From: Niveispirillum lacus
Lineage (GTDB): Bacteria; Pseudomonadota; Alphaproteobacteria; Azospirillales; Azospirillaceae
Reading direction: 5' to 3'
Length of the DNA stretch: 64,000 nt
Assembly (NCBI RefSeq): GCF_002251795.1
Contig: NZ_NOXU01000031.1
Coordinates: forward strand, 372,001 to 436,000
Shown here one piece after another: positions 18,237 through 28,351 of this stretch. Each line of letters starts with the position of its first letter. The stretch's first letter is position 1. The notes beneath the pieces are model-generated. The model did not search any database. It was given only the letters and a program-made list of their open reading frames with translations, and had not been told where the DNA came from. The translations under genes and the position numbers were made by a program.

Positions 18237-18330
18237 GGGATGGGGGCGGGGATCGCCGGGGTTGGACGCCGCACTGCGGGGGGATTGGGTGGAGGTGCGG
18301 CGGCGGACATGGGGGCGGTGCCGGGGTGAT

Positions 18331-18352
18331 TGATAGGATCATAAGCCTATCA
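18331..18352. promoter_or_regulatory. Inverted repeat upstream of mntA
   Basis: TGATAGG (18331-18337) and CCTATCA (18346-18352) are 7-bp inverted arms around an 8-nt centre, 82 bp before the mntA start. The position suits an operator for a toxin-antitoxin operon, but no promoter hexamers were fixed with confidence. Confidence 0.35.
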
Positions 18353-18434
18353 TGAATGGGGTGCGGCGGACAGAGTTAGGGCGGGCGGCGGGGCTGGCTT
18401 GACCTTTTCCGCCGCTTGTCGCCTATGATGATGC

Positions 18435-18752
18435 ATGGACGCCAACACCCACCCGATGGACCGTGACGAGGTCCTGAACCGCCTGCGCCGGCATCAGCCG
18501 GCGTTGCGGGCGCTGGGCGTGCGCCATCTGTCCCTGTTCGGGTCGCTGGCCCGGCGGGAGGCGCGGGCCGACAGCGACGTGGATGTGCTGCTGGATATCG
18601 ACCCCGCCACGCCCGTGTCGTTGTTGGGCATTGTCCGCATCCAGAATGACCTCTCCCGCCTTCTGGGCCGCCCCGTCGATGTGGCCGAGGCGGCGGCGAT
18701 GAAGCCGGAGATGCGGGAGCGGGTGCTGCGGGAGGCGGTCAGTGCCTTCTGA
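18435..18752 (+). CDS. mntA: MntA-type nucleotidyltransferase antitoxin
   Basis: The 105-residue protein is a minimal nucleotidyltransferase with LSLFGSLARREARADSDVDVLLDI (GSxxR and DxD) near residues 32-55. MntA proteins neutralise the HEPN RNase HepT by adding AMP to a tyrosine of the toxin. The partner gene normally follows directly. Here a GTG 11 bases before the mntA stop opens a HepT-like frame that is cut off after about 18 codons, so this antitoxin appears orphaned. Its GC content matches the core genome. It may still be expressed but has no visible partner in the window. Confidence 0.85.
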   Translation: MDANTHPMDRDEVLNRLRRHQPALRALGVRHLSLFGSLARREARADSDVDVLLDIDPATPVSLLGIVRIQNDLSRLLGRPVDVAEAAAMKPEMRERVLREAVSAF

Positions 18753-18831
18753 ACGCCCCCGGCAACGGTTCCAGGATGTTATTGGCAATATAGAATTACC
18801 TATCTTTTGTCTAATAGGTTATTTATTTTAG
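18742..18831 (+). pseudogene. hepT: hepT 5' fragment truncated by an AT-rich insertion
   Basis: GTG at 18742 overlaps the end of mntA by 11 bases, as usual for these operons. It encodes MPSERPRQRFQDVIGNIE, the characteristic start of HEPN-domain HepT toxins (DUF86). After Glu18 (18793-18795) the composition drops sharply to AT-rich and the frame reads 11 unrelated codons to a TAG at 18829-18831. The RX4-6H catalytic motif is missing. No remainder of hepT is seen at the other end of the AT-rich segment, so insertion came with deletion. The toxin cannot be functional. Confidence 0.8.
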
Positions 18832-19342
18832 GTAAAATGACTATCTCAATAAGGTGATCTAAATCACTCATTCCACTATTGTTGCTGATTACTACATCAG
18901 CAATATCAGCTATTTTAGACGCCGCCGCCTCAATAGGCACTAGCATCAAGGCAGCCAAAGTGTTGTTAACAGCATCACCTCTTTGAATAAGTCTCATATT
19001 TAGTATGTGTGGTTCAACATCAACATAAACAATAAAAACCCTAGAATAAAATCCCTTTAATCCTTCGATTGTCTCAATGAGGCGTATGCCATCGAAGATT
19101 GGCACCTTGTCGGGGGTAGCCTTGAAATACAGCATCTCAGCAAATGCACGCCCATTATTCTCCCTTGCTAGTACTTCTCCGGTAGACTGAAGAGTCTTTC
19201 TATCCACGCTGAGGCCAACTCTACGGCAGTAATCTCTAATGACGTCGCTCACAGAAACCCGCTCACCGACCCTGTTGGCGATTAGCTTTGCTGTCGTGGA
19301 TTTTCCAGAACCCGACAATCCGCATACTGCAACAGCAAACAT
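18800..19342 (-). CDS. P-loop kinase, UPF0200/dephospho-CoA-kinase-like
   Basis: The 180-residue protein has Walker A GLSGSGKST at residues 9-17, then SVSDVIRDYCRRVGLSVDR and IFDGIRLIETIEGLKGFY. It also has YVDVEPHILNMRLIQRGD and a C-terminal DVVISNNSGMSDLDHLI. This layout matches small P-loop kinases of the UPF0200/AAA_18 type related to adenylate and dephospho-CoA kinases. The substrate is not known. GAGG lies 8 nt before the ATG at 19342. It is the last gene of the AT-rich cassette, 32 bases after the membrane protein. Its C-terminal codons run to the cassette edge inside hepT, so the insertion boundary may have trimmed it slightly. Confidence 0.75.
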   Translation of the reverse strand: MFAVAVCGLSGSGKSTTAKLIANRVGERVSVSDVIRDYCRRVGLSVDRKTLQSTGEVLARENNGRAFAEMLYFKATPDKVPIFDGIRLIETIEGLKGFYSRVFIVYVDVEPHILNMRLIQRGDAVNNTLAALMLVPIEAAASKIADIADVVISNNSGMSDLDHLIEIVILPKINNLLDKR

Positions 19343-19374
19343 ACCAAACGCCTCATCCCTCGGAACTCATAAGG

Positions 19375-20190
19375 CTATGATACCCCCTTTTCAATGAGTT
19401 TGAACAGGGTTTGCGTTTCTTCAGTCTCTGACACAACTAATAGATTTTTAGCCTTCATACAACCGTGCATATCGTAGTGTCTAACTAAATACAAAAGTAC
19501 TCGCTTCCCTTCATAGTAAACTAAAGAAAAATTGGCCTGCAGAGGGCAGTCGAATTGAAAATTATGGATAAATTTGTTGATGTGTCCTTGTAACGCTGCT
19601 TCGACCTGCGGGTGCGATTTGTGACTGTGTAGGAAAAGCTTGCCATCACGGGCCAATTTTTCTGAAACAATAAAAATATTGCTGCCAGTCAAGCGGTGCA
19701 CTATCCTATTGTATGCTCTACTTAAATAATTGAGATCGCTATAATCGACAAGCCAGCTAAAATCTCCGGCATACACCACTACTTTTTTGGAGTTCTTGTA
19801 ATACTTCTCCATCTGGATGAGTTCATTGTTCCAAAAAGATAGTGGTATTAAACACAGGGAGCCATATTTATTTGAGTTTCCTAATGGGATGCTGAAAAGG
19901 GTGAAAATGGCGCTAGCGGCAGCGCTAATTTGCCCAAGGTATGAACTCAGTGACTCGATTGAAGACTGGTAAAATTGTAGACTTCTCTCTGCTTTCTCGG
20001 GGGCATCTTGCTTTTCTATCCAAAACCCCAATACCGCATACGTGTAGTTGTCAGTGTTAATGTCTTGCTTTAGATCTTGCTTAAGAGAGCTTAAGTTCCA
20101 CAGCAAAATAACGCTTAAAGAAATACACAACGCGCTTAAGTACTTTACTGTTATGGCAGCATACCGCCAAATGTTTACTATTTTTGACAT
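19375..20190 (-). CDS. Membrane-anchored protein of unknown function in the AT-rich cassette
   Basis: The 271-residue protein has an N-terminal membrane helix (about 15-32, VKYLSALCISLSVILLWNL) and a second weaker hydrophobic stretch near residues 82-102 (YLGQISAAASAIFTLFSIPL). The C-terminal 150 residues look soluble. Repeating alpha/beta features such as KKVVVYAGDFSWLVDYSDL, GSNIFIVSE and FSLVYYEGKRVLLYLVRH vaguely recall PLD-like or Rossmann-type folds, but no catalytic HKD motif is present. The ATG directly abuts the TAA of the previous gene and has GAGGGAGA upstream, so translation is coupled. No family was recognised. Confidence 0.7.
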   Translation of the reverse strand: MSKIVNIWRYAAITVKYLSALCISLSVILLWNLSSLKQDLKQDINTDNYTYAVLGFWIEKQDAPEKAERSLQFYQSSIESLSSYLGQISAAASAIFTLFSIPLGNSNKYGSLCLIPLSFWNNELIQMEKYYKNSKKVVVYAGDFSWLVDYSDLNYLSRAYNRIVHRLTGSNIFIVSEKLARDGKLFLHSHKSHPQVEAALQGHINKFIHNFQFDCPLQANFSLVYYEGKRVLLYLVRHYDMHGCMKAKNLLVVSETEETQTLFKLIEKGVS

Positions 20191-20562
20191 TTATATCTCC
20201 CTCACGATATATACCTCTGCCAGCAGTTTTATTTTATCTCTCCCCTTGATGCAAATCACCCCCCTTACAACGCAATCTCTATCTGCTTCGACGTCAAAGA
20301 ACTCAGATTTAAAGTATGCAAAAGACATATCTCGCAAGTCAAATAGCTTTTTCCAGGAAATCTTGAGGTTGCGTTGTCTGTATTTATTTCTAATCCAATA
20401 CCCAAGCAATCTGGATAGATTAAAGCAAATAATTCTCCGTTTAATTATAATATATCTACAATCCTGGGTAAATATTTCTTGAATTCCCTCTGTATTGTGT
20501 GTAGTCCATGCCAGGAAATACTTTTCCCACAAACTCAGACTCTCTTGAAATAATTGCAGCAT
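20191..20562 (-). CDS. NTF2-like (SnoaL-type) protein in the AT-rich cassette
   Basis: The product has about 123 residues and fits the NTF2/SnoaL cone fold. A first helix (ESLSLWEKYFLAWTTHNTEGIQEIF) is followed by TQDCRYII, then YWIRNKYRQRNLKISWKKLF, then strands FAYFKSEFFDVEAD, CVVRGVICIKGRD and IKLLAEVYIVREI. Such proteins may be enzymes or dimerisation modules. The start is uncertain: ATGs at 20580 and 20562 and a TTG at 20589 are in frame. All overlap the methyltransferase gene by at least 107 bases in a different phase, because helix 1 is encoded inside the overlap. Its stop is fused to the next start (TAA-ATG). Confidence 0.65.
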   Translation of the reverse strand: MLQLFQESLSLWEKYFLAWTTHNTEGIQEIFTQDCRYIIIKRRIICFNLSRLLGYWIRNKYRQRNLKISWKKLFDLRDMSFAYFKSEFFDVEADRDCVVRGVICIKGRDKIKLLAEVYIVREI

Positions 20563-21280
20563 GTACCTTGATTTCCTCATCCATTGCAAAGGACTGTAAC
20601 CATTCTGGGATTTTTAAAGTTGCACAAATCCTTATATTTCTATGAAAATTAACCCTGCCCAGAATATAATCTAGGATATTAGGGTAATCAATTACTATTG
20701 AAAAACTCCCAATCATTTTCTCGATAGACATATTGTCTAAATTCTCATACTGCTCACAAAAAAAGTACGATGCTAAACTGCCTCCATGATTGGGTTTCTT
20801 GCAAAAATAAGACTCTGCGTCAATTCCCAAAAAATTGCTGATTATGTCTGGTCGCGCTGGTGTATCTGGCAGTGAAAATATGATTTCATGCTGCTTATCC
20901 AAATATGAAATATGGGAGCCTGGGTGGAATCGCTGCCACATCTCGCCAAATCCACCGAATCCACACCCTATGTCATATAAGTGTTTTATCTTGTTGTCAG
21001 ACGCTATCTCGAGTTCTCGCGCCAACACTGATATAATGGTTGATTTAGTAAAATTCTTAATATAATAAGCCTTATTAAAATTCAATGGGCCATCGCGGTA
21101 AATATCACAATAACTGGTTTCCCACTTATGTGTTTTTATTTTATTTTTTATTGCATTTGTATCGCTTGTATGAGTAAAAAAAAGAGGATGTCTTCTATTT
21201 ATATGATCAATTCTCTCTCTTACAGCGCTTATTACTGTTTCGGAGGTCTTGTTATCTAATTTTAATTCGAGATTTCGCAT
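20456..21280 (-). CDS. Class I SAM-dependent methyltransferase-like protein
   Basis: The 274-residue protein carries a SAM-binding motif I, LYDIGCGFGGFGEMW, near residue 107. An acidic residue follows strand 2 (SYLDKQHE), and SFSIVIDYPNILDYIL and IRICATLKIPEWL could be motif IV/V strands. It recalls families annotated as putative sugar O-methyltransferases, but the acceptor cannot be inferred. An N-terminal helical part of about 100 residues precedes the domain. AGGG lies 7 nt before the ATG at 21280. It is the first gene of the AT-rich cassette. Its last 36 codons overlap the NTF2-like frame, so the true C-terminus deserves checking. Confidence 0.65.
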   Translation of the reverse strand: MRNLELKLDNKTSETVISAVRERIDHINRRHPLFFTHTSDTNAIKNKIKTHKWETSYCDIYRDGPLNFNKAYYIKNFTKSTIISVLARELEIASDNKIKHLYDIGCGFGGFGEMWQRFHPGSHISYLDKQHEIIFSLPDTPARPDIISNFLGIDAESYFCKKPNHGGSLASYFFCEQYENLDNMSIEKMIGSFSIVIDYPNILDYILGRVNFHRNIRICATLKIPEWLQSFAMDEEIKVHAAIISRESEFVGKVFPGMDYTQYRGNSRNIYPGL

Positions 21281-21364
21281 TGTATGCCCTGCAACATGTC
21301 GCCCTATTTACTATTGATATATAGTGTCTCATGTATAGAAATCCAAGCCAAGTTCTTACTTTCC

Positions 21365-24049
<2,685 letters not shown>

Positions 24050-24082
24050 GATCGGTCTCGGGGGCTTTGGCGGGGGAGGGAC

Positions 24083-24111
24083 TTGGGGACGGCGGCGGCG
24101 GTGTGTTATGT
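24083..24111 (+). promoter_or_regulatory. Candidate promoter of vapBC
   Basis: TTGGGG (24083-24088) and TTATGT (24106-24111) are spaced by 17 bp and sit 35 bp before the vapB ATG. The hexamers are moderate matches. The site is within the 97-bp divergent gap between metH2 and vapB. Confidence 0.35.
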
Positions 24112-24146
24112 TTGGTACATGAATGCGATGGAAGTTGGGGGCCGCG

Positions 24147-24407
24147 ATGGATAACCACCTCGTCCTGGACCTGGATCCCACATTACGCGAGCGGCTGGAG
24201 CAACGCGCCCGTCAAAATGGACTGACGCTTGAGCAGGAAGCGCAACGCCTGTTGTCGGCTGGAACGACAATCTTGCCAGATGACCCGTCTTTACCGGCTG
24301 GGCAACGGATTGTCCGGCAATGTGCAGATTCCGGCGTTGGGTTCCTGGATGGTGAGGTTGTCGAGCTGCGGGGTGGCGGCCTGCTGATCCCGGATTTTGG
24401 CGAATGA
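24147..24407 (+). CDS. vapB: FitA/VapB-type antitoxin
   Basis: The 86-residue protein begins [25 protein letters not shown] (in part) and continues [11 protein letters not shown]. This is a ribbon-helix-helix DNA-binding domain of the FitA/VapB group. The C-terminal [24 protein letters not shown] would wrap the toxin. It overlaps vapC by four bases (ATGA), the usual coupling. VapB proteins bind their own promoter and block the cognate PIN nuclease. An upstream ATG at 24123 exists but adds atypical residues. The module sits between the two metH genes on the opposite strand. Confidence 0.85.
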   Translation: MDNHLVLDLDPTLRERLEQRARQNGLTLEQEAQRLLSAGTTILPDDPSLPAGQRIVRQCADSGVGFLDGEVVELRGGGLLIPDFGE

Positions 24408-24835
24408 TCGTTCTGGATACCAACGTTCTGTCCGCCCTTATGGCGGCGAAACGCAATCCCGGAATCGTGGCCTGGGCAGACAGGTTCCGGGTCGAGGATT
24501 TCTGGACGACGACCATCAACATCTTCGAACTGCGCCACGGCATCGAAAGAGTGAAAGATGCTGTACGCCGGGCTGATCTGGACGCCATGTATAAACGAGT
24601 GATCCCGGCGATGATCGGCGATCGGTTGCTGTTGGTTGATGAGGTGTCAGCCCATGCCTCTGCCGTGCTGAAGGCCCGGCGGGAGAAGGACGGCATCGTA
24701 CAGGAAATCCGCGATACGCTGATCGCCGGCATCTGCGTCGTCCATGGCGCGACGCTGGCCACGCGCAATGTCCGGCATTTCGCTGATGCAGGCGTCCAAT
24801 TGGTCGATCCCTGGGATGAGGCGGCGAACACCTGA
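24404..24835 (+). CDS. vapC: PIN-domain toxin VapC
   Basis: VapC toxins are Mg-dependent endoribonucleases. The 143-residue protein starts [13 protein letters not shown] (Asp5). It has the second acid in INIFELRHGIERV and the C-terminal acids in RDTLIAGICVVHGATLATRNVRHFAD, so the PIN active site looks complete. It ends 12 bases before the convergent metH1 stop. The FitB subgroup fits the sequence best. The toxin is expected to be held in check by the overlapping upstream antitoxin. Confidence 0.9.
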   Translation: MIVLDTNVLSALMAAKRNPGIVAWADRFRVEDFWTTTINIFELRHGIERVKDAVRRADLDAMYKRVIPAMIGDRLLLVDEVSAHASAVLKARREKDGIVQEIRDTLIAGICVVHGATLATRNVRHFADAGVQLVDPWDEAANT

Positions 24836-24847
24836 TCCGTCCCCGCC

Positions 24848-25915
24848 TTAAAAGGCCGGCATCGTGAACGGTTCCAGCCCCGACAGGCGCATGGAGCGTT
24901 CAGGGCTGGCGGGTTCACGCGGCGGCAGGCCCTTCACACTTTGGGCGATGGCGCGGATATGGTCGGGGGTGGAGCCGCAGCAGCCGCCGACGATATTGAC
25001 CAGCCCATCCCTGGCCCAGCCCTGAAGGTCGGCGGCCATATGTTCGGGCTTCTCGTCATACTGGCCAAACTCGTTGGGCAGGCCGGCATTGGGGTAGGCC
25101 GACACGAACACTTCGGCGATGCGCGACAGTTCCTGGATATAGGGGCGCATCAGATCGGCCCCCAGCGCGCAGTTCAGGCCGATGGAGAAGGGCTTCACAT
25201 GGCGCAGGCTGTTCCAGAACGCCTCCGTCGTCTGGCCCGACAGGGTGCGGCCCGACCGGTCGGTGATGGTGCCGGAAATCAGGACGGGCAGATCCAGATC
25301 TTTTTCCTCCAGCACTTCCTCAATCGCGAAAAGGGCCGCCTTGGCGTTCAGCGTGTCGAAGATGGTTTCCACCATCAACACATCCGCGCCGCCGTCAATC
25401 AGGCCCGCCGTCTGTTCCTTGTAGGCCAGACGCAGCTCGTCAAAATCGACATTGCGGAAGCCGGGGTCGGTGACAACAGGGCTGATGCTGGCGGTGCGGT
25501 TGGTGGGGCCGAGCGCGCCGGCGACATAGCGCGGCTGGGTCGGGTCCGCCGCCTCTGCCAGGTCGGCAGCCTGCCGGGCCAGCTTGGCCCCTTCAAAGTT
25601 CAGCTCGTACGCCAGCTTTTCCATGCCGTAATCGGCCAGCGAAATGCTGGTGGAATTGAAAGTGTTGGTTTCGATGATATCGGCGCCTGCATCCAGATAC
25701 TGGGCATGGATGTCATAGATGATCTTCGGCTGGGTCACCGACAGAAGGTCGTTATTGCCCTTCACATCATGGGCCCAGTCCGCAAAGCGCGTGCCGCGAT
25801 AATCCGCTTCTTGCAGATTATGCCGCTGGATCATGGTGCCCATGGCGCCGTCGATCACCAGGATACGCTGGCGCGCAATGTCACGCAGCCGGGATAGCCG
25901 TTCAGCCCTGGTCAT
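24848..25915 (-). CDS. metH: Methionine synthase, N-terminal homocysteine S-methyltransferase subunit
   Basis: The 355-residue protein carries only the homocysteine-binding TIM barrel of MetH. It starts near [24 protein letters not shown] (in part) and includes the zinc ligands in [11 protein letters not shown] and [16 protein letters not shown]. It transfers methyl from methylcobalamin bound to the second subunit. The ATG at 25915 is preceded by GGAGGG with a good spacer, so it is favoured over a TTG at 25936. Split MetH proteins are known in alphaproteobacteria. The oddity here is the vapBC pair between the halves. An operator-like palindrome and promoter lie upstream. Confidence 0.95.
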   Translation of the reverse strand: MTRAERLSRLRDIARQRILVIDGAMGTMIQRHNLQEADYRGTRFADWAHDVKGNNDLLSVTQPKIIYDIHAQYLDAGADIIETNTFNSTSISLADYGMEKLAYELNFEGAKLARQAADLAEAADPTQPRYVAGALGPTNRTASISPVVTDPGFRNVDFDELRLAYKEQTAGLIDGGADVLMVETIFDTLNAKAALFAIEEVLEEKDLDLPVLISGTITDRSGRTLSGQTTEAFWNSLRHVKPFSIGLNCALGADLMRPYIQELSRIAEVFVSAYPNAGLPNEFGQYDEKPEHMAADLQGWARDGLVNIVGGCCGSTPDHIRAIAQSVKGLPPREPASPERSMRLSGLEPFTMPAF

Positions 25916-25969
25916 CTTATACCCTCCATCATCCAACCGGCGGGCACGGCATGGCGGCCCGCGGCTTTG

Positions 25970-26018
25970 GTTTTACCGTTGGCCCGCGACGCATGCAAAC
26001 ATAAAGATATCTTTATGT
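25970..26018 (-). promoter_or_regulatory. Promoter and 20-bp palindromic operator of metH
   Basis: ACATAAAGATATCTTTATGT (25999-26018) is a perfect 20-bp palindrome. Reading the minus strand, it is followed directly by a -35-like TTGCAT (25993-25998), a 17-bp spacer and a -10-like TAAAAC (25970-25975). The metH1 ATG lies 54 bp further on. ArsR-family regulators of the methionine/SAM cycle (SahR-type) bind AT-rich palindromes of this kind upstream of metH genes. The regulator itself is not in the window. The palindrome overlaps the last codons and stop of the histidine kinase gene. Confidence 0.6.
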
Positions 26019-28190
26019 GATGATGGCTGACATGCCGGAGGTGCTCAGACTGCTGGGCGCGGGTGACGGTGCGTCCAGCCGCCCGGCAGCAGGCAAGCGG
26101 ATGGTCACACGGGTGCCGCCACCGGTGCGGTCCGCGATATCCACGGTCCCGGCCAGCGGGCCGGCAACCAATGTGTAGACCATATGCAAACCAAGGCCGG
26201 TCCGGCCTTCCGCCCGGCCGGTGGTGGTGAAAGGTTCAAACAGGCGGTGGCGCACCGCATCCGCCAGACCGACGCCATCATCCTCGACCACCAGTTCGAT
26301 TTGTCCGGCCGGGGTCAGGTTGGCTTCGACACGGATATGGCCAGGTCGCCCCTTGGGGAAGGCATGGTCCATGCAGTTGGACAGAAGCTGGCCCAGCACC
26401 TGGGTCAGGGCACCGCCATTGGTTTCCAGCACCAGACCCGGCCGGCTTTCCACCGTCAATGTCACATGGGGCGCGTCGGTCCGAACCTCCATAGCCGGAC
26501 GCAGTTCGCTCAGCATGTCATGCAGGTCAAGCCGGCGCAGACTTTCATCCGACCGTTCGGTGGCGATCTGCTTGAAGCTCTGCACAACGGCGGCGGTGCG
26601 TTCGACGGTGCTGGTCAGCAGGCAGGCGGCCTCCTTCACCTCGGTCAGGAAATCGGCCAATTGACGCCGGGTCATGGTGCCGGCGCTCATGGCTTCCTCT
26701 GCCGCTGCCACCTGCTGTGCCAGATGGGTGGCCGTGGTGAGCGCCGTGCCGACGGGGGTATTCACCTCATGTGCGACGCCAGCGACCAGTCGCCCCAGGC
26801 TGGCCAGTTTCTCCGACTGTACCAGCCGGTCCTGTGCCAGTTGCAGCCGGTCAACGGTTTCCGACAGATGCCGGGTCCGGTCAGCGACCTGAACCTCCAG
26901 CGCACCATTGAGCGCAGCCAGGCGCGCATTGGACTGCTTGGCCTGATCCAGCATGAGGCGCAGCCGATCAATCAGCAAGGCGGCCTGCAGGAACAGCATG
27001 AAGCAATACCCCGCCTCCATGATGCCGGTGAAGCCGACACGATGGACCAGGGCCAGATTGGATACACCCAGGACGGCCCAGGCAATGGCCATGGGCAGGG
27101 CCAGCGGCTGACGTTGCCGTGCCGCCGTCACGGTGGCGGTAATCAGGGTGATCATGGCCAGGATCAGCCCAATCGTTGCCGTCCAGGTCAGCAGCCAGGG
27201 GATTTGCAATGTCCAGAGACTGGCCACCGGCACAGCCACGATGAACAGGACAGAAGGCCAGGCCAACCCTTTGCGCAGGGAGCCGGGGAACAGCAACGCG
27301 GCACTGGCCAGACAGGACAGCCAGACAACGGGAAACATCACATTATTCAGAAAACCTAGCAACTGGCCCGGCAGGCTGTACAGAACCTCGCTGCCCAGCG
27401 GGGTGTTTGAGGTCAATTGTACCAGGGCAATGGCCACCGACATGACCGAAAACACCAGACATTCGCGGTCGCGCGGGCGCAGCACGTAGAGAATCAGATA
27501 GAGCAGACCGATGGACAGGCAGATTGACAGGAAGGCCGCGCGCAGGGCCAGTTCCTGATGCCAGTCTGCATACATGCCGTCCGCATCCCCCAGCAGCAAA
27601 GCGCGGGGAATGCCGCCATAACCACCGAAAGCGGCCACCTGCACCGTGATGTCCAGCACCCCGTCTGACGGGGACACGGCAGCGATGGCCTTCTGCCCCG
27701 CGCTGTTGGTCTGATCGGCATCAAGACCGACAGTACCGGCATAAATGGCCCGTTCCCCGTTCACCAGGACATCCCAGGCCACAAAGCGCTGATTATGACG
27801 CATGGCCAGCGGCGGCGCGTTTCTGGGCAGCAGCACACGCAAATGGTACGTGCCGATCCCTTCTGACAGAAGCGGCGTGCCATTCACGGTCTGGTTTGTC
27901 CAACGGCCCGGTACAGCCAGCAGGGCCGGTGCCGGTGCCTTGCCACTGGCAATGTCGCCAGGTGTTACCAGCCGGTCACGCCAGAATTGCCAGTCGCCTT
28001 CCAAAAATATCTGGCCCTGGTGGCGGAAATCCCAACCACGCAGGTCCAGGACCCCATCCACTGCCTGTGGCCGTTGGGTCAGAGCCGCCGACAGGCCTGC
28101 CCAGAGCAGTGACAGAATCAACGCTGCGACAAGGGGCGCCCAGAACCAGCGCATCACACCGGAATGGCCCAAATAACGCTCTACGGCCAT
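26013..28190 (-). CDS. 7TMR-DISM sensor histidine kinase
   Basis: The 725-residue protein begins with a membrane anchor and a periplasmic jelly-roll domain of the 7TMR-DISMED2 type (about 40-210, DGVLDLRGWDF, LEGDWQFWRDRL). Seven membrane helices occupy about 220-410. A coiled coil (LAALNGALEVQVADRTRHLSE) is followed by the HisKA region with the phosphoacceptor in GVAHEVNTPVGTALT. The HATPase domain has QLLSNCMDHAF, EDDGVGLAD, and GRTGLGLHMVYTLV. These receptors usually sense small carbohydrates or other periplasmic ligands. No response regulator gene is adjacent, so it is an orphan kinase. It is divergent from the pentapeptide protein gene. Confidence 0.93.
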   Translation of the reverse strand: MAVERYLGHSGVMRWFWAPLVAALILSLLWAGLSAALTQRPQAVDGVLDLRGWDFRHQGQIFLEGDWQFWRDRLVTPGDIASGKAPAPALLAVPGRWTNQTVNGTPLLSEGIGTYHLRVLLPRNAPPLAMRHNQRFVAWDVLVNGERAIYAGTVGLDADQTNSAGQKAIAAVSPSDGVLDITVQVAAFGGYGGIPRALLLGDADGMYADWHQELALRAAFLSICLSIGLLYLILYVLRPRDRECLVFSVMSVAIALVQLTSNTPLGSEVLYSLPGQLLGFLNNVMFPVVWLSCLASAALLFPGSLRKGLAWPSVLFIVAVPVASLWTLQIPWLLTWTATIGLILAMITLITATVTAARQRQPLALPMAIAWAVLGVSNLALVHRVGFTGIMEAGYCFMLFLQAALLIDRLRLMLDQAKQSNARLAALNGALEVQVADRTRHLSETVDRLQLAQDRLVQSEKLASLGRLVAGVAHEVNTPVGTALTTATHLAQQVAAAEEAMSAGTMTRRQLADFLTEVKEAACLLTSTVERTAAVVQSFKQIATERSDESLRRLDLHDMLSELRPAMEVRTDAPHVTLTVESRPGLVLETNGGALTQVLGQLLSNCMDHAFPKGRPGHIRVEANLTPAGQIELVVEDDGVGLADAVRHRLFEPFTTTGRAEGRTGLGLHMVYTLVAGPLAGTVDIADRTGGGTRVTIRLPAAGRLDAPSPAPSSLSTSGMSAIIT

Positions 28191-28351
28191 ATTTCCGCAC
28201 TATCCCGCCTGAAAGTTGTTCTGCGCAACCTTGCGACAGACGGCGCGGCGTTGCAATGCGTGCGTTTGCAGCGGCTGCCATCCGATACCAAAAGGGAAGA
28301 TGTTTTTGGCCACCTGTTGCGCCGGGGCGGGGGGCTGCCTATTTTCAAACA

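Larger units (their letters stand above)
18797..21364. mobile_element. AT-rich horizontally acquired cassette of four genes
   Basis: From about 18797 to about 21364 base composition falls to well under half GC, while flanking DNA is well over 60 percent. Codon usage changes with it (many AAA, ATA, TTA). The segment holds four minus-strand genes in one apparent operon and no transposase or integrase. Its left edge falls inside hepT. Its right edge lies in the short stretch before the metH2 stop codon. A 7-bp word TATAGAA occurs at both edges (near 18789 and 21332) but is too short to prove a target duplication. Edges are estimated to within about 30 bp. Confidence 0.75.

Noticed and set aside
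17708-18310. N-terminal extension of the transglutaminase-like gene
   Set aside because: The open frame continues upstream, but it merely translates the 43-bp repeat units (HSVAQ-like words) and G-rich spacers. The canonical start with a ribosome site is at 17707.
18797-21364. Insertion sequence or integrative element with terminal repeats
   Set aside because: No transposase, integrase or clear terminal inverted repeats were found. Only a 7-bp shared word occurs at both edges.
25916-25998. SAM riboswitch before metH1
   Set aside because: The leader is about 50 nt after the predicted promoter, and no SAM-II or other SAM-binding core motif was seen. The palindromic operator explains regulation better.
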